Shown piece after piece: positions 34,601-47,296 of a stretch of 64,000 nucleotides of DNA. The first letter of the stretch is position 1; the number at the start of each line of letters is the position of its first letter. Position numbers and translations under genes: made by a program. The notes beneath the pieces were generated by a model that was not told where the DNA came from, did no database searches, and worked only from the letters and a program-made list of their open reading frames with translations. This stretch comes from Pseudomonas gregormendelii (GTDB lineage: Bacteria > Pseudomonadota > Gammaproteobacteria > Pseudomonadales > Pseudomonadaceae): NCBI RefSeq assembly GCF_017114825.1, contig NZ_JADEVO010000006.1, forward strand, positions 124,001-188,000, in the 5' to 3' direction.

Positions 34601-37600
34601 CAGGACCTGCCGTTCGAGCAGCTGCTGCAAGCCTGTCCCCAGGCGCGCGAACAAGGGCTGTTCCAGGTCATGTTCAACCACCAGCAGCGCGACCTGAGTG
34701 CACTGCGGCGGCTGCCGGGTCTGTTGGCCGAAGAGCTGCCGTGGCACAGCCGCGAAGCCAAGTTCGACCTGCAATTGCACAGTGAAGAGGACCAGAAGGG
34801 GCGCCTGAGCCTGTCCTTCGACTACGCCAGCGAGCTGTTTGACGCCAGCACCCTCGAGCGCCTGGCCGAGCATTATTGCAACCTGCTTCGCGCGGTTTGC
34901 GAGCAGCCTGCTACCGCCATCGGCGACCTGCCCCTGCTGACCTCAAGCGAGCAGGCACAACTGGCGCAGTGGAGCGGTGCCCCCCGCGCGCCGGCCACTC
35001 AATGGCTGCCTGACCAGCTCAACGACCAGGCGCGCCTGACCCCCGAACGTACGGCGCTGATCTGGGAAAGCGGCAGCCTCGATTTTGCCCAGCTGCACAC
35101 CCAGGCCAACCGCCTGGCCCATTATCTGCGCGATAAAGGCGTCGGTCCTGACGTGCGCGTAGCGATTGCCGCCGAGCGTTCGCCGCAGTTGCTGATCGGC
35201 CTGTTGGCGATCATCAAGGCCGGTGGTGCCTACGTGCCGCTGGACCCCGATTACCCTGCCGAGCGCCTGGCCTACATGCTCGCCGACAGCGCGGTCGGGT
35301 TGCTGCTGACCCAGACCGGAATGCTCGACCGCTTGCCGGCCACCGAAGGCGTCAGCGTCATCGCGATGGACACCCTGCACCTGGAAAGCTGGCCGAGCCA
35401 CGCACCGGGCCTGCACCTGCAAGGCGACAACCTGGCGTATGTGATCTACACCTCGGGCTCCACCGGCCAGCCCAAGGGCGTGGGCAATACTCATGCGGCC
35501 CTGGCCGAACGGCTGCAGTGGATGCAGGACACTTACCGCCTCGACCAGACTGACGTGCTGATGCAAAAGGCCCCGATCAGTTTCGACGTATCGGTGTGGG
35601 AATGCTTCTGGCCGCTGGTGACCGGTGCGCGCTTGCTGATTGCCGGGCCTGGCGAGCACCGCGATCCCCACCGTATCGCGAGGCTGGTGCAACAGTTCGG
35701 CGTCACCACCTTGCACTTTGTGCCGCCGTTGCTTTCGTTGTTCATTGACGAGCCGCTGAGCGCCGAGTGCACCAGCCTGCGTCAAGTGTTCAGCGGCGGT
35801 GAAGCCCTGGCCCCCGAGCTGCGCGACCGCGTCCTGGCGCAGTTGCCCGCCGTGCAGTTACACAATCGGTATGGTCCGACCGAAACCGCGATCAACGTCA
35901 CCCACTGGCATTGCACCCGCGCCGACGGCGAGCGCTCGCCAATCGGCCGCCCGCTGGGGAACGTGCTGTGCCGGATACTGGACAGCGAATTGAATGCGCT
36001 CCCGGCCGGCGTGCCGGGCGAGCTGTGCATCAGCGGTCTCGGCCTGGCGCGGGGTTACCTGGGACGTGCGGCGCTGACCGCCGAACGATTTGTCGTCGAC
36101 CCTCTGGGCGAGCCAGGGGCGCGCCTGTACCGAACCGGAGACCGCGCGCGGTGGACCGCAGACGGGGTGATTGAATACCTCGGGCGGCTCGATCAGCAGG
36201 TCAAATTACGTGGGTTCCGCGTAGAACCGCAGGAGATCGAGGCGCGCCTGCTGGCTCAGGACGGCGTCGCCCAGGCTGCGGTGCTGGTGCGCGACACTGT
36301 CGCTGGTGCACAGCTGATCGGTTACTACACCGCTACGCCTGACGCTGAGCCACATGACGGGCATAACACCCGGCTGCTCGCTGCCCTGGTGGCCGAGCTG
36401 CCCGAGTACATGGTGCCGGCGCAACTGATGCGCCTGGAGGCGATGCCCCTGAGTCCCAGCGGCAAGCTCGACCGCCGGGCCTTGCCGGAGCCGCTGTGGC
36501 AGGTGTGCGAGCATGTCGAGCCGGTGACGGCGCTGCAACAGCAGCTCGCCGGCATCTGGCGCCAGGTATTGGGCCATGGGCAGATCGGCCTGCGCGATGA
36601 CTTCTTCGCCCTTGGCGGCCACTCTTTGCTGGCCACGCAAATCATCTCCAGGACCCGCCAGGCGTGTGACGTCGAACTGCCGCTGCGGGCCCTGTTCGAG
36701 AACAGTGAACTCGGTGCGTTCGCCGAACAGGTACGTTTGCTCCAAATCAGCGGCAACATCAATCGGCAGCCGCCCATCGAGCAGGTTGACCGCAGCCAGC
36801 CGGTGCCGCTGTCATATTCCCAGCAGCGCATGTGGTTTCTCTGGCAGATGGAGCCCGACAGCCCTGCCTACAACGTCGGTGGCATGGCGCGACTGCGCGG
36901 CGAGCTGGATGTCGAGCGCTTCGACGCTGCGCTGCAAGCGCTGATCCTGCGCCACGAAACCCTGCGCACCACCTTCCCGAGTGTCGACGGTGTGGCTCGA
37001 CAGCAGGTTCACCCGCACAGCAGCGTGCTCCTGGAATTGCAGGATTTCAGCGCGCTGGCAGACGCTGACCGCGAGCGCCAGGTCCAGCTTCTGGCTGACG
37101 CCGAGGCCCATAAACCCTTCGATCTGGAAACAGGTCCACTGCTGCGCGCCTGCCTGGTCAGGACCGCCTTGCAGGAGTACTACCTGGTGCTGACCTTGCA
37201 CCACATCGTCACCGAAGGCTGGGCCATGGACATCTTTGCCCGGGAGCTCAGCGCACTGTACGAAGCGCTGGTTGATGGCCGCGAATCTCCCCTGGTGCCG
37301 CTGCCGGTGCAATACCTCGACTACAGCGGTTGGCAGCGCCAGTGGCTGGAGTCCGGCGAGCGCCAGCGTCAACTCGATTACTGGACCGCGCAGCTGGGCC
37401 GCGAACATCCGTTGCTGGAGCTGCCCGCCGACCGAGCGCGGCCACCGGTGCAAAGCCACCGGGGCGAGCTGTACCGTTTTGACCTGCCCGACGAGTTGGC
37501 CGCGCGGGTGCGAACCTTCAATGCGCAACATGGCCTGACCCTGTTCATGACCATGACCGCTGCACTGGCCGTATTGCTCTATCGCTACAGCGGCGAGACC

Positions 37601-40600
37601 GACCTGCGCATCGGCGCGCCGGTGGCCAACCGCATCCGTCCGGAAAGCGAGGGGCTGATCGGGGCGTTCCTTAATACCCAGGTACTTCGCTGCCAGCTCA
37701 ATGGGCAGATGTCCGTCGGCGAGTTGTTCGAGCAGGTGCGCCACACCGTCATCGAAGGCCAGTCCCATCAGGATCTGCCGTTCGATCATCTGGTGGAAGC
37801 CTTGCAGCCGCCGCGCAGCGCCGCCTATAACCCGCTGTTCCAGGTGATGTGCAATGTGCAGCGCTGGGAATTCCAGCAAAAACGCACCCTGGCGGGGATG
37901 ACCGTCGAGTACCTGGCCAACGATGCTCGTGCAACCAAGTTCGACCTCAACCTGGAAGTCACCGACCTTGACCATCGCCTAGGTTGCTGCCTGACCTACA
38001 GCACCGATCTGTTCGATGAGCCGCGCATTGCGCGCATGGCCGGACATTGGCGCAACCTGCTGGAGGCGTTGCTGGCCGATCCGCAACAGCGACTGAGCGA
38101 GTTGCCGCTGTTGGCCGCCGACGAGCAGAAAAACCTGCTCGACAGCCTCGGCGTGGAGCCGGGCGAGCATCGTCTGGACCAGTGCGTGCATCACCTGTTC
38201 AGTGAACAGGCGCTGCTGCGCAACGATGCACCGGCGTTGACCTTCGCCGGGCAAACCCTGAGCTATGCCGAACTCGACGCCCGGGCCAATCGCCTGGCCT
38301 GGATGCTGCGTGAGCGTGGAGTCGGGCCGCAGGTGCGGGTTGGCCTGGCGCTGGAGCGCTCGCTGGAGATGGTGGTCGGCCTGCTGGCGATACTCAAAGC
38401 CGGCGGCGCGTATGTGCCGCTGGACCCGGAATACCCGCTGGACCGATTGCACTACATGATCAAGGACAGTGGCATCGGCTTGCTCCTCAGCAACTCGGCC
38501 ATGTTCACGGCCCTGGGCGAGTTGCCGACTGGCGTTTCGCGCTGGTGCCTTGAAGATGACAGCGCCGCCCTGGCCGATTACCCGGCGGCAGAGTTGCCTC
38601 GCAGCAGTTTGCCCCAGCATCAGGCCTACCTGATCTACACCTCGGGTTCCACCGGAAAACCCAAGGGCGTGGTAGTGTCCCACGGCGAAATCGCCATGCA
38701 TTGCCGCGCGGTGATCGAGCGCTTCGGCATGCGCGCCGATGATTGCGAACTGCACTTCTATTCGATCAATTTCGACGCCGCCACCGAGCGATTGCTGGTG
38801 CCTTTGTTGAGCGGCGCCCAGGTCGTCTTGCGGGCGCAAGGTCAGTGGGATGCGCAGGAGATCTGCGAGCTGATCCGTCGCCACCACATCAATATCCTTG
38901 GCTTCACGCCAAGCTATGGCAGCCAGTTGGCGCAGTGGCTGGCCACCCGCAATGAAACCCTGCCAGTGCGTATGTGCATCACCGGCGGCGAAGCCTTGAC
39001 CGGCGAACATCTGCAACGAATTCGCGCGGCGTTCAAGCCGAGCCTGTTCTTCAATGCTTACGGCCCGACTGAAACCGTGGTCATGCCACTGGCCAGCCTG
39101 GCCCCGGAACAGCTGGAAGAGGGCATGGGCAGCGTACCGATCGGCAGCGTGATCGGCGCCCGGGTTGGGTACATCCTCGACGCCGACCTGGCGTTGGTGC
39201 CCCAGGGCGCGACGGGCGAGTTGTTCATCGGCGGTGCCGGCCTGGCCCAGGGTTACCACCAGCGTCCGGGCATGACCGCCGAACGCTTTGTGGCCGACCC
39301 CTTTGCCGCCGATGGCACACGCCTGTACCGCACTGGAGATCGGGTGCGCCAGCGCGGCGATGGGCTGGTGGAGTACCTCGGCCGCATCGATCATCAGGTG
39401 AAGATTCGCGGTTTCCGTATCGAGCTTGGCGAGATCGAAAATCGCCTGCTGGAGCATGAGTCGGTGCGTGAAGCGGTGGTGCTGGCGCTTGATGCGTCAA
39501 GTGGCAAGCAGCTGGTGGGCTACCTGCTGACGGCGGTCGCCGAGCAGGATGACGCGCAACAGAGCAGCCTGCGCGAATCCCTCAAGGCTCACCTCAATGC
39601 CCAGCTTCCGGACTATATGGTGCCCATGCACCTGATCCTGTTGGCACACTGGCCGCTGACGGCCAACGGCAAGCTCGATCGTCGTGCGCTTCCGGCGCCG
39701 GACCCGGCGCTCAATCGTCAGCATTACGTGGCACCCGGCAGCGAGCTTGAACTGACCCTGGCCAGCCTCTGGTGCGAGGTGTTGAACGTCACGCAAGTGG
39801 GTCTCAACGACAACTTTTTCGAACTGGGTGGCGACTCGATCCTGTCTATCCAGGTGGTCAGCCGCGCCCGTCAGCAGGGCATTCATTTCAGCCCACGGGA
39901 CCTGTTCCAGCACCAGAGCGTGCAGGCGCTCGCCGCCATCGCCACGCGTACGGAACAGGTGGTGGCCGAACAAGGCCTGCTCACCGGTGAATCGCCAATG
40001 ACGCCGATCCAGCACTGGTTTTTCGACTGTCAAATTCCTGAGCCTCAACACTGGAACCAGGCCTTGTTGCTGGAGCCGACCATGCTGCTCGAACCCCATT
40101 GCCTGGAGCAGGCACTGCTGGCGGTGATCGAGCAACACGATGCATTACGGCTGCGCTTCACCGCAGTGGCTGGCGCCTGGCGCGCCGAACATCGGATCGA
40201 TAGCGACACCCCCGTGCTGTGGCAGGTGCGGGTCAAATCCATGGAACAGTGCACCGCGCTGTTCGCCGACGCCCAGAGAAGTCTGGACCTCAAGCAGGGG
40301 CCGTTGTTGCGGGCGCTGCTGGTGGATGGTCCGCAGGGTCAGCAACGCCTGTTCATCGCCATTCACCACCTGGTGGTGGATGGCGTGTCCTGGCGAGTAC
40401 TGTTGGACGATGTGCAGACGGTTTATCGTCGATTGCTCGCGGGAAAATCCGTCGAGTTACCGGCGAAAAGCAGCGCCTTGCGCGACTGGGCGGCTCGCCT
40501 GCAGGCCTACGCAGGCAGTGATTCGCTGCGTGAGGAATTGGGTTGGTGGCAGGCACAATTGGCCGGGCCGGATGTTGCGCTGCCGTGCGCCCGCCCTGAG

Positions 40601-43600
40601 GGTGGACGCCAGCATCGCCACGCCGAGACCATCAGCGTACGCCTCGACGGCGAGCGCACCCGCCAGTTGCTGCAACAGGCGCCGAGTGCCTATCGCACGC
40701 AGGTTAACGACCTGCTGCTGAGTGCCTTGTCCCGGGTTCTGTGCCGCTGGAGCGGGCACGAGTCGGCGCTGATTCAACTTGAAGGCCACGGCCGCGAGAA
40801 CCTGTTTGACGACATCGACCTGACCCGCACGGTTGGCTGGTTCACCAGCGCATTCGTACTGCGCCTGACGCCAGGACTTGAGCATGAGCACACGATCAAG
40901 GCAATCAAGGAGCAACTGCGCGCCGTCCCGCACAAGGGCCTTGGGTATGGGGTACTGCGTTACCTGGCCGACGACGTCTGCCGCCACGCCATGTCGGCCT
41001 TGCCGGCGGCGCAGATCACCTTTAATTATCTGGGCCAGTTCGACCAGAGTTTTGCTGACGACGCCTTGTTCCGTCCGCTGGACGAACCGGTCGGCGCGGC
41101 ACACGATCCGGAGGCGCCGCTGCCCAACGAGCTGAGCGTCGACAGCCAGGTCTATGGCGGTGAGCTGGTGATGCGCTGGACCTTCAGTACAGAGCGTCAC
41201 GACCCGCAGGCCATCGCCGAGCTGGCGCACGCCTACCTCGAAGAATTGCAGAGTCTGATCGAGCATTGCCTGGGCGATGGCGCGGGAGGCCTGACGCCGT
41301 CGGACTTCCCGCTGGCGAAACTCACCCAGCCCCAGCTCGATGCGCTGCCAGTACCTGCCGCGCTCATTGAAGATGTCTTTGCGCTGACGCCGATGCAGGA
41401 AGGCATGCTGCTGCACACCTTGTTGGAACCGGGCACCGGCCTGTACTACATGCAAGACCGTTACCGCATCAACAGTGAACTGGACCCGCAGCGTTTTGCC
41501 GATGCCTGGCATGCGGTGATCGCCCGGCACGAGGCCCTGCGGGCATCGTTCTGCTGGAACGTTGGCGAGGACATGCTGCAGGTTATCCACAAGCCGGGCA
41601 GCACGCCGATCGAGTACCTCGATTGGTCGGCTGTTGCCCAGGCCGAGCAGGAACCCAGGTTGCAGGCGCTGCTCAAAAGCGAACGTGAAACCGGCTTCGA
41701 CCTGCTCAACCAGGCCCCGTTTCACCTGCGCCTGATCCGTGTCGGCGCGGCGCGCTACTGGTTCATGATGAGCAACCACCACATTCTTATCGATGCCTGG
41801 TGCCGTTCGCTATTGATGAACGATTTCTTTGAGATCTACACCGCCTTGGGCGAGGGGCGCGAAGCGCAATTAACGCTACCGCCGCGTTATCGTGATTACA
41901 TCGCCTGGCTGCAACGGCAGAACCTTGCCGAAGCCCGGCAGTGGTGGAAAGACAATCTGCAGGGTTTTGAACGGACAACGCCGATTCCAAGCGATCGGCC
42001 CTTGCTGCGCGAGCATGCCGGCGACAGTGGCGGCATGGTCGTCGGCGACTGTTACACCCGTCTGGCTGTCCGGGACGGCGTGCAACTGCGCGAACTGGCC
42101 CAGGCCCATCAGTTGACCGTCAATACCTTCGCCCAGGCGGCCTGGGCCTTGGTCCTGCGGCGCCTCAGCGGTGATCGCGACGTGTTGTTTGGTGTCACGG
42201 TGGCCGGCCGTCCGGTGCAGATGCCGGCAATGCAACGCACGGTGGGGCTGTTCATCAACAGCATCGCGCTGCGGGTGAAGATGCCCGGGGACGATCAGCG
42301 TTGCAGCGTTCGCCAATGGCTTGGCGAGTTGCTCGACAGCAATATGCAGCTGCGTGAATACGAGTACCTGCCGCTGGTGAACATCCAGGAACACAGTGAG
42401 CTGCCCAAGGGCCAGCCGCTGTTCGACAGCCTGTTCGTGTTCGAGAACGCGCCGGTCGAAGTCTCGGTTCTGGACCGCGCGCAGAGCCTCAATGCCACGT
42501 CGGACTCAGGCCGTACGCACACCAACTTCCCCCTGACGGCGGTGTGTTATCCGGGGGACGACCTGGGCTTGCATCTGTCGTACGACCAGCGATTCTTCGA
42601 TGAAACCACGGTCGAGCGCATGCTCGCCGAGTTCAAGCGCCTGCTGCTGGCACTGGTACAGGGTTTCCATGGTGACATGGCGGATCTACCGCTGCTGGGC
42701 ACCGAGGAACGGGATTTCCTGCTCTACGGTTGCAACCAGAGCGCCCATGAGTATCCGCTGGAGCAGAGCTACGTGGCGCTGTTCGAAGCGCAGGTGGCCC
42801 GGCATCCGCAGCGAGTGGCGGCCAGCTGTCTCGATCAGCGGCACACGTATGCCGAACTGAACGTGTGCAGCAACCGGCTCGGTCATGCACTGCTGGCGGC
42901 CGGGGTGGGGCTGGATCAACCGGTGGCCCTGCTGGCCGAACGCGACTTTGCGTTGCTGGGCATGATCATCGGCAGCTTCAAGGCGGGTGCGGGGTATCTG
43001 CCGCTGGATCCGGGCCTGCCGAGCCAACGCTTGAGCCGTATCCTCGATCGCAGCCGCACGCCGTTGCTGGTGTGCACCCAGGCTTGCCGGGAGCAGGCCG
43101 TTTCGCTGCTGGATTCATTCAGCTGTGCGCATCGGCCCAAGCTGCTGGTCTGGGAAGAGGTGCAGGCGAGCGCTGCATCGGTCGCCAATCCCGGGATCTC
43201 CAGTGGACCGGATAACCTCGCTTACGTGATTTACACCTCCGGTTCCACAGGTCTGCCCAAGGGCGTGATGGTCGAACAGCGCGGCATGCTCAACAATCAG
43301 TTGAGCAAGGTGCCGTACCTGAACCTGGGCGAGGCCGATGTGATCGCGCAGACCGCTTCGCAAAGCTTCGATATATCCGTCTGGCAGTTCCTCGCGGCAC
43401 CGCTGTTCGGTGCACGTGTGGACATCGTGCCGAACGCCATCGCCCATGATCCGCAGGGATTGCTGGCACACGTGGTCGCCCAAGGCGTCACCGTGCTGGA
43501 AAGCGTGCCGTCGCTGATCCAGGGCATGCTCGTTCAAGCACACATGAGCCTCGATGGCCTGCGCTGGATGCTGCCGACCGGTGAAGCCATGCCACCTGAA

Positions 43601-44611
43601 CTGGCCCACCAATGGCTGCTGCGTTACCCGCAAGTCGGCCTGGTGAACGCGTATGGCCCGGCGGAATGTTCGGATGACGTGGCGTTTTATCGAGTCGACC
43701 TGGCCTCGACCCGCAGCAGTTATCTGCCGATCGGCATGCCAACCGACAACAATCGCCTGTACCTGCTCGATGGCGCGCTGGAACTGGTGCCCTTGGGTGC
43801 CGTAGGTGAATTGTGTGTCGCCGGCACAGGGGTTGGCCGCGGGTATGTGAGCGATCCGTTGCGCACTGCCCAGGCATTTGTGCCCAACCCGTTTGGCGCG
43901 CCGGGGGATCGTCTGTACCGCACCGGCGACCTGGCCCGCCGCCGCAGCGATGGGGTGCTGGAGTACGTCGGGCGAATCGATCATCAGGTGAAAATTCGCG
44001 GCTATCGCATTGAGTTGGGTGAGATCGAGGCGCGCCTGCACGAACAACCAGAAGTGCGGGACGCTGCGGTGGGCGTGCAGGAGGGCGCCAATGGCAAGCA
44101 CCTGGTGGGTTATCTGGTAGCGGCGGATTCGGCGCTCAATCCCGGCGAACGCCTGGAGCGCATCAAGCAGCGTCTGCGCACCGAACTACCGGAGTACATG
44201 GTGCCGCTGCACTGGCTGTGGCTGGAGCACATGCCGCTTAATGCCAACGGCAAACTGGATCGCAAGGCGCTGCCGGCACTGGAAATCGGTCAGTCGCAGA
44301 GCCAGGACTACCAGGCGCCGCGCACTGAGCTTGAGCTGAAGCTGGCGGATATCTGGGCGCAGGTGTTGAAAGTCGACAGGGTGGGTATGCGCGATAATTT
44401 CTTCGAGTTGGGCGGGCATTCGCTGCTGGCCACGCAGATTGCTTCGCGGGTGCAGACAGCCCTGCAGCGCGAGGTGCCGCTGCGGGCGATGTTCGAGTGC
44501 AGCACGGTTGAGGACCTGGCCGAATACATCGATGGGCTGGCGGCGAGCGATATCACCGAGGAGAAGGTGGATCGGTTGACCGATCTGATGGCGGAGCTTG
44601 AGGGGATGTGA
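31628..44611 (+). CDS. pvdL: Pyoverdine chromophore non-ribosomal peptide synthetase PvdL
   Basis: About 4,327 residues. Order: fatty-acyl-AMP ligase (YTSGST near 168) and carrier (Ser611); C (HHIIADG 802), A (1274), carrier (Ser1666); C (HHIVTEG 1858), A (2337), carrier (GGDSI, Ser2737), epimerase (HHLVVDG 2913); C (HHILIDA 3384), A (3869), carrier (Ser4265). No thioesterase, as in PvdL, so the acylated L-Glu-D-Tyr-L-Dab passes to a downstream synthetase. The last A domain has code residues D-I-W-E-L-T-A-D-D, matching 2,4-diaminobutyrate. The D in HHxxxDG is E in the second C domain and the G is A in the third. Start: AGGA 6 bp upstream and the PvdS box at 31549; the frame continues to 31472. 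Confidence 0.96.
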   Translation: MTDAFELPSNLVQALQRRAALTPDRVALRFLAESRDEALVLSYRELDERARTIAGALQQETQWGDRAVLLFPSGPDYVAAFFGCLYAGVIAVPAYPPESSRRHHQERLLSIISDAEPRLLLTSAGLRDALGQIEGAPPLLCVDTLDRMLAGQWIEPSVQDEHIAFLQYTSGSTAMPKGVQVSHGNLVANEALIRQGFGIDLNPDDVIVSWLPLYHDMGLIGGLLQPIFSGVPCVLMSPAYFLARPLRWLEAISEYGGTISGGPDFAYRLCSERVSESALAQLDLSGWRVAYSGSEPIRLDTLERFAGKFATCGFIPDAFMASYGLAEATLFVAGSPRGQGIGSLRVDDLALAANRAEAGAGSAIMSCGISQPGHGLRVVDPLARTELGDNCVGEVWATGPSIAHGYWRNPQASAETFVQHHGRTWLRTGDLGFLRGGELFITGRLKDLLIVRGHNLYPQDIEQTIEREVEVVRKGRVAAFSVSVDGVEGIGIAAEISRSVQKILAPEALIKAIRQAVAEAYQEAPGVVVLLNPGALPKTSSGKLQRSACRICLAEGSLDSYAQFPSATPANEATGEAESELQGLIGKIWAEQLQVEQLGADDHFFLLGGNSIAVTQVIAQLREALGLELNLRLLFEAPTLGAFTAAVLQQQQEGGLAQGTIAALPRREALPQSLAQNRLWITWQLDPHSSAYNIPGALRLRGELDENALRISFQQLIERHEALRTRFFEHDGVALQQVDAAAEFNLQVIDISHLPVTEREARAWQIREDEARTQFDLEKGPLWWVTLVRLDEQDHQLLVTMHHIIADGWSLNVLIDEFSRIYAAASQGQTAALGALETHYADYASWQRQWLGQGEGERQLAYWKAHLGDEHPTLNLATDHPRSAQHLRRAARHGVKLDRALSNAIRQTALAHQSTSYMLLLAAFQSLLHRYSGQREIRIGVPNANRPRLETQGLIGFFINTQVMRAEVDSRQPFVELLAQTRDAALGAQAHQDLPFEQLLQACPQAREQGLFQVMFNHQQRDLSALRRLPGLLAEELPWHSREAKFDLQLHSEEDQKGRLSLSFDYASELFDASTLERLAEHYCNLLRAVCEQPATAIGDLPLLTSSEQAQLAQWSGAPRAPATQWLPDQLNDQARLTPERTALIWESGSLDFAQLHTQANRLAHYLRDKGVGPDVRVAIAAERSPQLLIGLLAIIKAGGAYVPLDPDYPAERLAYMLADSAVGLLLTQTGMLDRLPATEGVSVIAMDTLHLESWPSHAPGLHLQGDNLAYVIYTSGSTGQPKGVGNTHAALAERLQWMQDTYRLDQTDVLMQKAPISFDVSVWECFWPLVTGARLLIAGPGEHRDPHRIARLVQQFGVTTLHFVPPLLSLFIDEPLSAECTSLRQVFSGGEALAPELRDRVLAQLPAVQLHNRYGPTETAINVTHWHCTRADGERSPIGRPLGNVLCRILDSELNALPAGVPGELCISGLGLARGYLGRAALTAERFVVDPLGEPGARLYRTGDRARWTADGVIEYLGRLDQQVKLRGFRVEPQEIEARLLAQDGVAQAAVLVRDTVAGAQLIGYYTATPDAEPHDGHNTRLLAALVAELPEYMVPAQLMRLEAMPLSPSGKLDRRALPEPLWQVCEHVEPVTALQQQLAGIWRQVLGHGQIGLRDDFFALGGHSLLATQIISRTRQACDVELPLRALFENSELGAFAEQVRLLQISGNINRQPPIEQVDRSQPVPLSYSQQRMWFLWQMEPDSPAYNVGGMARLRGELDVERFDAALQALILRHETLRTTFPSVDGVARQQVHPHSSVLLELQDFSALADADRERQVQLLADAEAHKPFDLETGPLLRACLVRTALQEYYLVLTLHHIVTEGWAMDIFARELSALYEALVDGRESPLVPLPVQYLDYSGWQRQWLESGERQRQLDYWTAQLGREHPLLELPADRARPPVQSHRGELYRFDLPDELAARVRTFNAQHGLTLFMTMTAALAVLLYRYSGETDLRIGAPVANRIRPESEGLIGAFLNTQVLRCQLNGQMSVGELFEQVRHTVIEGQSHQDLPFDHLVEALQPPRSAAYNPLFQVMCNVQRWEFQQKRTLAGMTVEYLANDARATKFDLNLEVTDLDHRLGCCLTYSTDLFDEPRIARMAGHWRNLLEALLADPQQRLSELPLLAADEQKNLLDSLGVEPGEHRLDQCVHHLFSEQALLRNDAPALTFAGQTLSYAELDARANRLAWMLRERGVGPQVRVGLALERSLEMVVGLLAILKAGGAYVPLDPEYPLDRLHYMIKDSGIGLLLSNSAMFTALGELPTGVSRWCLEDDSAALADYPAAELPRSSLPQHQAYLIYTSGSTGKPKGVVVSHGEIAMHCRAVIERFGMRADDCELHFYSINFDAATERLLVPLLSGAQVVLRAQGQWDAQEICELIRRHHINILGFTPSYGSQLAQWLATRNETLPVRMCITGGEALTGEHLQRIRAAFKPSLFFNAYGPTETVVMPLASLAPEQLEEGMGSVPIGSVIGARVGYILDADLALVPQGATGELFIGGAGLAQGYHQRPGMTAERFVADPFAADGTRLYRTGDRVRQRGDGLVEYLGRIDHQVKIRGFRIELGEIENRLLEHESVREAVVLALDASSGKQLVGYLLTAVAEQDDAQQSSLRESLKAHLNAQLPDYMVPMHLILLAHWPLTANGKLDRRALPAPDPALNRQHYVAPGSELELTLASLWCEVLNVTQVGLNDNFFELGGDSILSIQVVSRARQQGIHFSPRDLFQHQSVQALAAIATRTEQVVAEQGLLTGESPMTPIQHWFFDCQIPEPQHWNQALLLEPTMLLEPHCLEQALLAVIEQHDALRLRFTAVAGAWRAEHRIDSDTPVLWQVRVKSMEQCTALFADAQRSLDLKQGPLLRALLVDGPQGQQRLFIAIHHLVVDGVSWRVLLDDVQTVYRRLLAGKSVELPAKSSALRDWAARLQAYAGSDSLREELGWWQAQLAGPDVALPCARPEGGRQHRHAETISVRLDGERTRQLLQQAPSAYRTQVNDLLLSALSRVLCRWSGHESALIQLEGHGRENLFDDIDLTRTVGWFTSAFVLRLTPGLEHEHTIKAIKEQLRAVPHKGLGYGVLRYLADDVCRHAMSALPAAQITFNYLGQFDQSFADDALFRPLDEPVGAAHDPEAPLPNELSVDSQVYGGELVMRWTFSTERHDPQAIAELAHAYLEELQSLIEHCLGDGAGGLTPSDFPLAKLTQPQLDALPVPAALIEDVFALTPMQEGMLLHTLLEPGTGLYYMQDRYRINSELDPQRFADAWHAVIARHEALRASFCWNVGEDMLQVIHKPGSTPIEYLDWSAVAQAEQEPRLQALLKSERETGFDLLNQAPFHLRLIRVGAARYWFMMSNHHILIDAWCRSLLMNDFFEIYTALGEGREAQLTLPPRYRDYIAWLQRQNLAEARQWWKDNLQGFERTTPIPSDRPLLREHAGDSGGMVVGDCYTRLAVRDGVQLRELAQAHQLTVNTFAQAAWALVLRRLSGDRDVLFGVTVAGRPVQMPAMQRTVGLFINSIALRVKMPGDDQRCSVRQWLGELLDSNMQLREYEYLPLVNIQEHSELPKGQPLFDSLFVFENAPVEVSVLDRAQSLNATSDSGRTHTNFPLTAVCYPGDDLGLHLSYDQRFFDETTVERMLAEFKRLLLALVQGFHGDMADLPLLGTEERDFLLYGCNQSAHEYPLEQSYVALFEAQVARHPQRVAASCLDQRHTYAELNVCSNRLGHALLAAGVGLDQPVALLAERDFALLGMIIGSFKAGAGYLPLDPGLPSQRLSRILDRSRTPLLVCTQACREQAVSLLDSFSCAHRPKLLVWEEVQASAASVANPGISSGPDNLAYVIYTSGSTGLPKGVMVEQRGMLNNQLSKVPYLNLGEADVIAQTASQSFDISVWQFLAAPLFGARVDIVPNAIAHDPQGLLAHVVAQGVTVLESVPSLIQGMLVQAHMSLDGLRWMLPTGEAMPPELAHQWLLRYPQVGLVNAYGPAECSDDVAFYRVDLASTRSSYLPIGMPTDNNRLYLLDGALELVPLGAVGELCVAGTGVGRGYVSDPLRTAQAFVPNPFGAPGDRLYRTGDLARRRSDGVLEYVGRIDHQVKIRGYRIELGEIEARLHEQPEVRDAAVGVQEGANGKHLVGYLVAADSALNPGERLERIKQRLRTELPEYMVPLHWLWLEHMPLNANGKLDRKALPALEIGQSQSQDYQAPRTELELKLADIWAQVLKVDRVGMRDNFFELGGHSLLATQIASRVQTALQREVPLRAMFECSTVEDLAEYIDGLAASDITEEKVDRLTDLMAELEGM

Positions 44612-44775
44612 CGGCTTGGAATACTTGGGATTGCGGGAGCAAAGCTACCTGTTACGGCGACGGAGCCAACCTGGAAACCGGTTATCACTGGGCGAGGGAC
44701 TGTCAGTGGATGGCCAAAAGTTGCCTGAGGCCAGATGCAGCGCAGACGATCGTTGCGCAATCATCCCATGAGTGC

Positions 44776-45342
44776 TTAGCGGAACACTGCGCTGGGCGCC
44801 GGGTTGATCAACGCCGTCAACACATGATCCTGCCAGCGTCCAGCGATACTCAGGTAGGCCTTGGCGTAGCCCTCGCGTTCAAATCCCAGACGTTCCAGCA
44901 GCCGCGCACTGCGTTCATTGCCAGGGATGTAATTAGCCATGATCCGGTGCAGTTGCTGTTCTTCGAACATGTAGCGGATGCCCGCTTCCAGTGCTTCCTG
45001 CATCAAACCCTGGCCTTGGTGGGCTTCGTCGATGTGGTAGCCGAGATAACACGCCTGGAACGCGCCGCGAGTGATGCCGCTGAAGTTGCACGCGCCGATC
45101 ATCTGGCCGTCGTCCGTATCCAGCAGTGCAAAATGCACCGCCAGGCCGGCGGCGAAAGCGCTGGCTTGCACCTCAAGGCGTGGTCGGATGCGTTCGGCGC
45201 TGTAGTAGTCAGTGGGGCGAATCGGTGACCAGCGGGCCAGATGCCTCTGGTTGCGCCGGTAGAAGTCGCTTTCCAGCGCCGCCTGTTCAGGATCGAGTAC
45301 CGCCAGCGTCAGGCGTTTACAGGGCAGGGACAACAGCGGCAT
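44776..45342 (-). CDS. GNAT N-acetyltransferase, RimJ-like
   Basis: 188 residues of the ribosomal-protein N-acetyltransferase type: NFSGITRGAFQACYLGYHIDEAHQGQGLMQEAL (in parts) is the acetyl-CoA loop with Q-x-x-G-x-G/L spacing, and NERSARLLERLGFEREGYA follows. It ends 164 bp after pvdL on the other strand; that gap shows no clear signal. The substrate could be a ribosomal protein N-terminus or a small molecule. Confidence 0.8.
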   Translation of the reverse strand: MPLLSLPCKRLTLAVLDPEQAALESDFYRRNQRHLARWSPIRPTDYYSAERIRPRLEVQASAFAAGLAVHFALLDTDDGQMIGACNFSGITRGAFQACYLGYHIDEAHQGQGLMQEALEAGIRYMFEEQQLHRIMANYIPGNERSARLLERLGFEREGYAKAYLSIAGRWQDHVLTALINPAPSAVFR

Positions 45343-45399
45343 AAAGCGCTCCGGTTGGCATGGATCGTCACGTAAGCATTACGTGACCAGCGGAAAAAC

Positions 45400-45630
45400 T
45401 CAAACTGCCAGCGGCAATGTCACGATAAAGGGCTGCCCTGGCCATCGCGGTTGAAGCCGTTGGCATGCACGTCTTGTGCAAACGGCTCGAAGATAAACGG
45501 CAGGGCCTGGGCGCAGATGCCGATGCTGTCATCGTAAGTACTCATCTCCAGCACATCGGCCGTGGCCCCGATCGATGGAGTGACATGACACCCCCGGCAG
45601 TGTGTATTTGGCCGCATTACCCAGTAGGAG
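45400..45630 (-). pseudogene. Relic of a histidine kinase ATPase domain
   Basis: Three pieces of a HATPase domain follow each other in different frames: LLGNAAKYT (N box, about 45627-45600), then DDSIGICAQALPFIFEPF and AQDVHANGFNRDGQG (G boxes), then FIVTLPLAV and a stop at 45400. This is the C-terminus of a sensor kinase with at least one frameshift and a deletion and no N-terminus. The 350-bp gap 45343-45692 otherwise shows nothing. Confidence 0.72.
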
Positions 45631-45692
45631 ATGTGACCCCGTGACGGAAGTAGTAAATGGGCGAACTCATTGAGTCCGCGGCCAACGGACTC

Positions 45693-46463
45693 TTACTTCG
45701 GCCCCAAAATCTTCACCAGCTTATCCGGCGACGGCGCGCCCTGCTGCTGTTGCAACTCACCCTTGTCGTCCATATAGAAAATCGCCGGGGTGGCCGACAA
45801 TTCCAGCTCTTCCATCAACTGCATGTTCGCCGCGAGCTTGGCCTGGATCGCCGGTGGAACATCCTTCAAGGCCTTGAGCGAGCTGGCCTTGCCGGCTTTT
45901 TCGTGGTCTGCCAGGGCCTTTTGCGGGTCCTTGGCGGCCAGCAGCGCTGCGGATTTGCCCGGGCTGTCCTCGCGAATGATGCCGACCATGATATGGCGCA
46001 GTTGCACTTTGCCGGCTTTCACCCAAGGCCGCGCCTGCTCCCAGAACATGTTGCAGTAAGGGCAATTCGGGTCGCTGAACAGGTACACCACGCGCGGTGC
46101 GTCCTTGTTGCCGTCGGCAATCCAGTTGCTCGCTTCCATCTTGCCCCAGACTTCCTTGGACATCGGCGCGTAAACCAGCTTTTGCAGGGGGGCTGTGCTG
46201 AGGTCATTGCCGTCGGCGTCATACAGGTTGCCCAGCAGCACGTGTTTGCCATCCGGGGTCAGGTACAGGGCCATGCCACGGTTCTGGTACTGCGCGGCGT
46301 AACCGCGCAGGCCGTCCGGTGCGTCGAACTGGCCGACGATTTTTGCGCCCTTGGCTTCTATTTTCTTGATCGCTTCAGGCAACTCTTCGGCAGCCTGCGC
46401 GAATGGCAGGTGCAGCAGGGCAGTGCCCAGGGTCAACGTCAGCAGGTGGCGGAGGCGGGGCAT
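45693..46463 (-). CDS. dsbG: Thiol:disulfide interchange protein DsbG
   Basis: 256 residues. A signal peptide (1-24, ending AQAAE) leads an N-terminal dimerisation domain and a thioredoxin domain with FSDPNCPYCNMFW (CPYC) and the cis-Pro loop SATPAIFY. DsbG isomerises or reduces disulfides and sulfenic Cys in the periplasm. Start ATG 46463 lies inside the end of the tlpA-like gene (25-bp overlap) with AAGGAAA upstream. Confidence 0.9.
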   Translation of the reverse strand: MPRLRHLLTLTLGTALLHLPFAQAAEELPEAIKKIEAKGAKIVGQFDAPDGLRGYAAQYQNRGMALYLTPDGKHVLLGNLYDADGNDLSTAPLQKLVYAPMSKEVWGKMEASNWIADGNKDAPRVVYLFSDPNCPYCNMFWEQARPWVKAGKVQLRHIMVGIIREDSPGKSAALLAAKDPQKALADHEKAGKASSLKALKDVPPAIQAKLAANMQLMEELELSATPAIFYMDDKGELQQQQGAPSPDKLVKILGPK

Positions 46464-47296
46464 GGCAGTTTCCTTGAAGAAGTGGCGGAACCAGGGCTGT
46501 CGAAGTTTTCCAGGGCGCGGGCCAGGCTGGCTTCCGACAGTTCGCCCAGATGGCTGCCCAACAGGCGGCCCTCATTGCTGTAGAACAGCGTAGTCGGCAA
46601 GGCCATGGAGCCCACCGCCTGACCCAGGCGGCCACTGCCATCGAACAATACGTTGGACAGGCTCAGGCCCTGGGTTTCCAGGTAAGTACTTACGCTTTGC
46701 ATGCTTTCGGCCTGATTGACGAACAGGAAAGTCAGGTCCGGACGCTGTTGCTGGGCATTTTCCAGCACCGGCATTTCCCGGCGACAGGGCGGGCACCAGG
46801 TGGCCCAGAGATTGATCACCAGCGGACCCCCTTTGTAATCCTCCAGTCGCACGGTTTCCCCGGCCGCATTGCGCAGGGTGATTTCCGGCAGGCGCGTGCC
46901 TTGTTCGTAGATGGAGAGGGAAAAAGTAGCGAGCAGCCAGAACGCCAGGCCGCTACCCACGCCAAACCCCAGGGGGCGACGCAGTCCCGGGCGGCGCCAG
47001 CCCCGGTAGAGGGCAACGAGCAACAGCGCGATCACCCCCGGCCAGGCGAGGAAGCCGCCGTCACGCAGGTCGATGACTTGCCAGAGATCGTTACGATAAT
47101 GCTTCCAGTAGAGCGCCACGAAACCGATCCGCGCCGCCAGCATACCGATCAGGAACAGGCTGAACAGCACCGACTCGGGGTTTTCGCCACCGCGCCTGGC
47201 CGCTCGCCAACCCACAAAGGTCGCCAGCGCCAGGGCACCGATCAGCAGCAGGTGATTGAGCGCAATGGCAAACGTGCCGAGGGTGAGCGTCAGCAT
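46439..47296 (-). CDS. Membrane-anchored TlpA-like thiol:disulfide protein
   Basis: 285 residues. The N-terminal half has several membrane segments resembling a reduced prolipoprotein-transferase-like membrane domain; the C-terminal half (about 135-270) is a periplasmic thioredoxin domain with INLWATWCPPCRREMPVL (WCPPC) and SMALPTTLFY. It sits between dsbD and dsbG and overlaps the dsbD stop by one base (TAATG). It may relay electrons from DsbD to other periplasmic targets. Confidence 0.85.
   Translation of the reverse strand: MLTLTLGTFAIALNHLLLIGALALATFVGWRAARRGGENPESVLFSLFLIGMLAARIGFVALYWKHYRNDLWQVIDLRDGGFLAWPGVIALLLVALYRGWRRPGLRRPLGFGVGSGLAFWLLATFSLSIYEQGTRLPEITLRNAAGETVRLEDYKGGPLVINLWATWCPPCRREMPVLENAQQQRPDLTFLFVNQAESMQSVSTYLETQGLSLSNVLFDGSGRLGQAVGSMALPTTLFYSNEGRLLGSHLGELSEASLARALENFDSPGSATSSRKLPCPASATC

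Noticed and set aside
45420-45617. 65-codon small protein
   Set aside because: It is the in-frame middle of a kinase ATPase remnant; the neighbouring motifs are in other frames.
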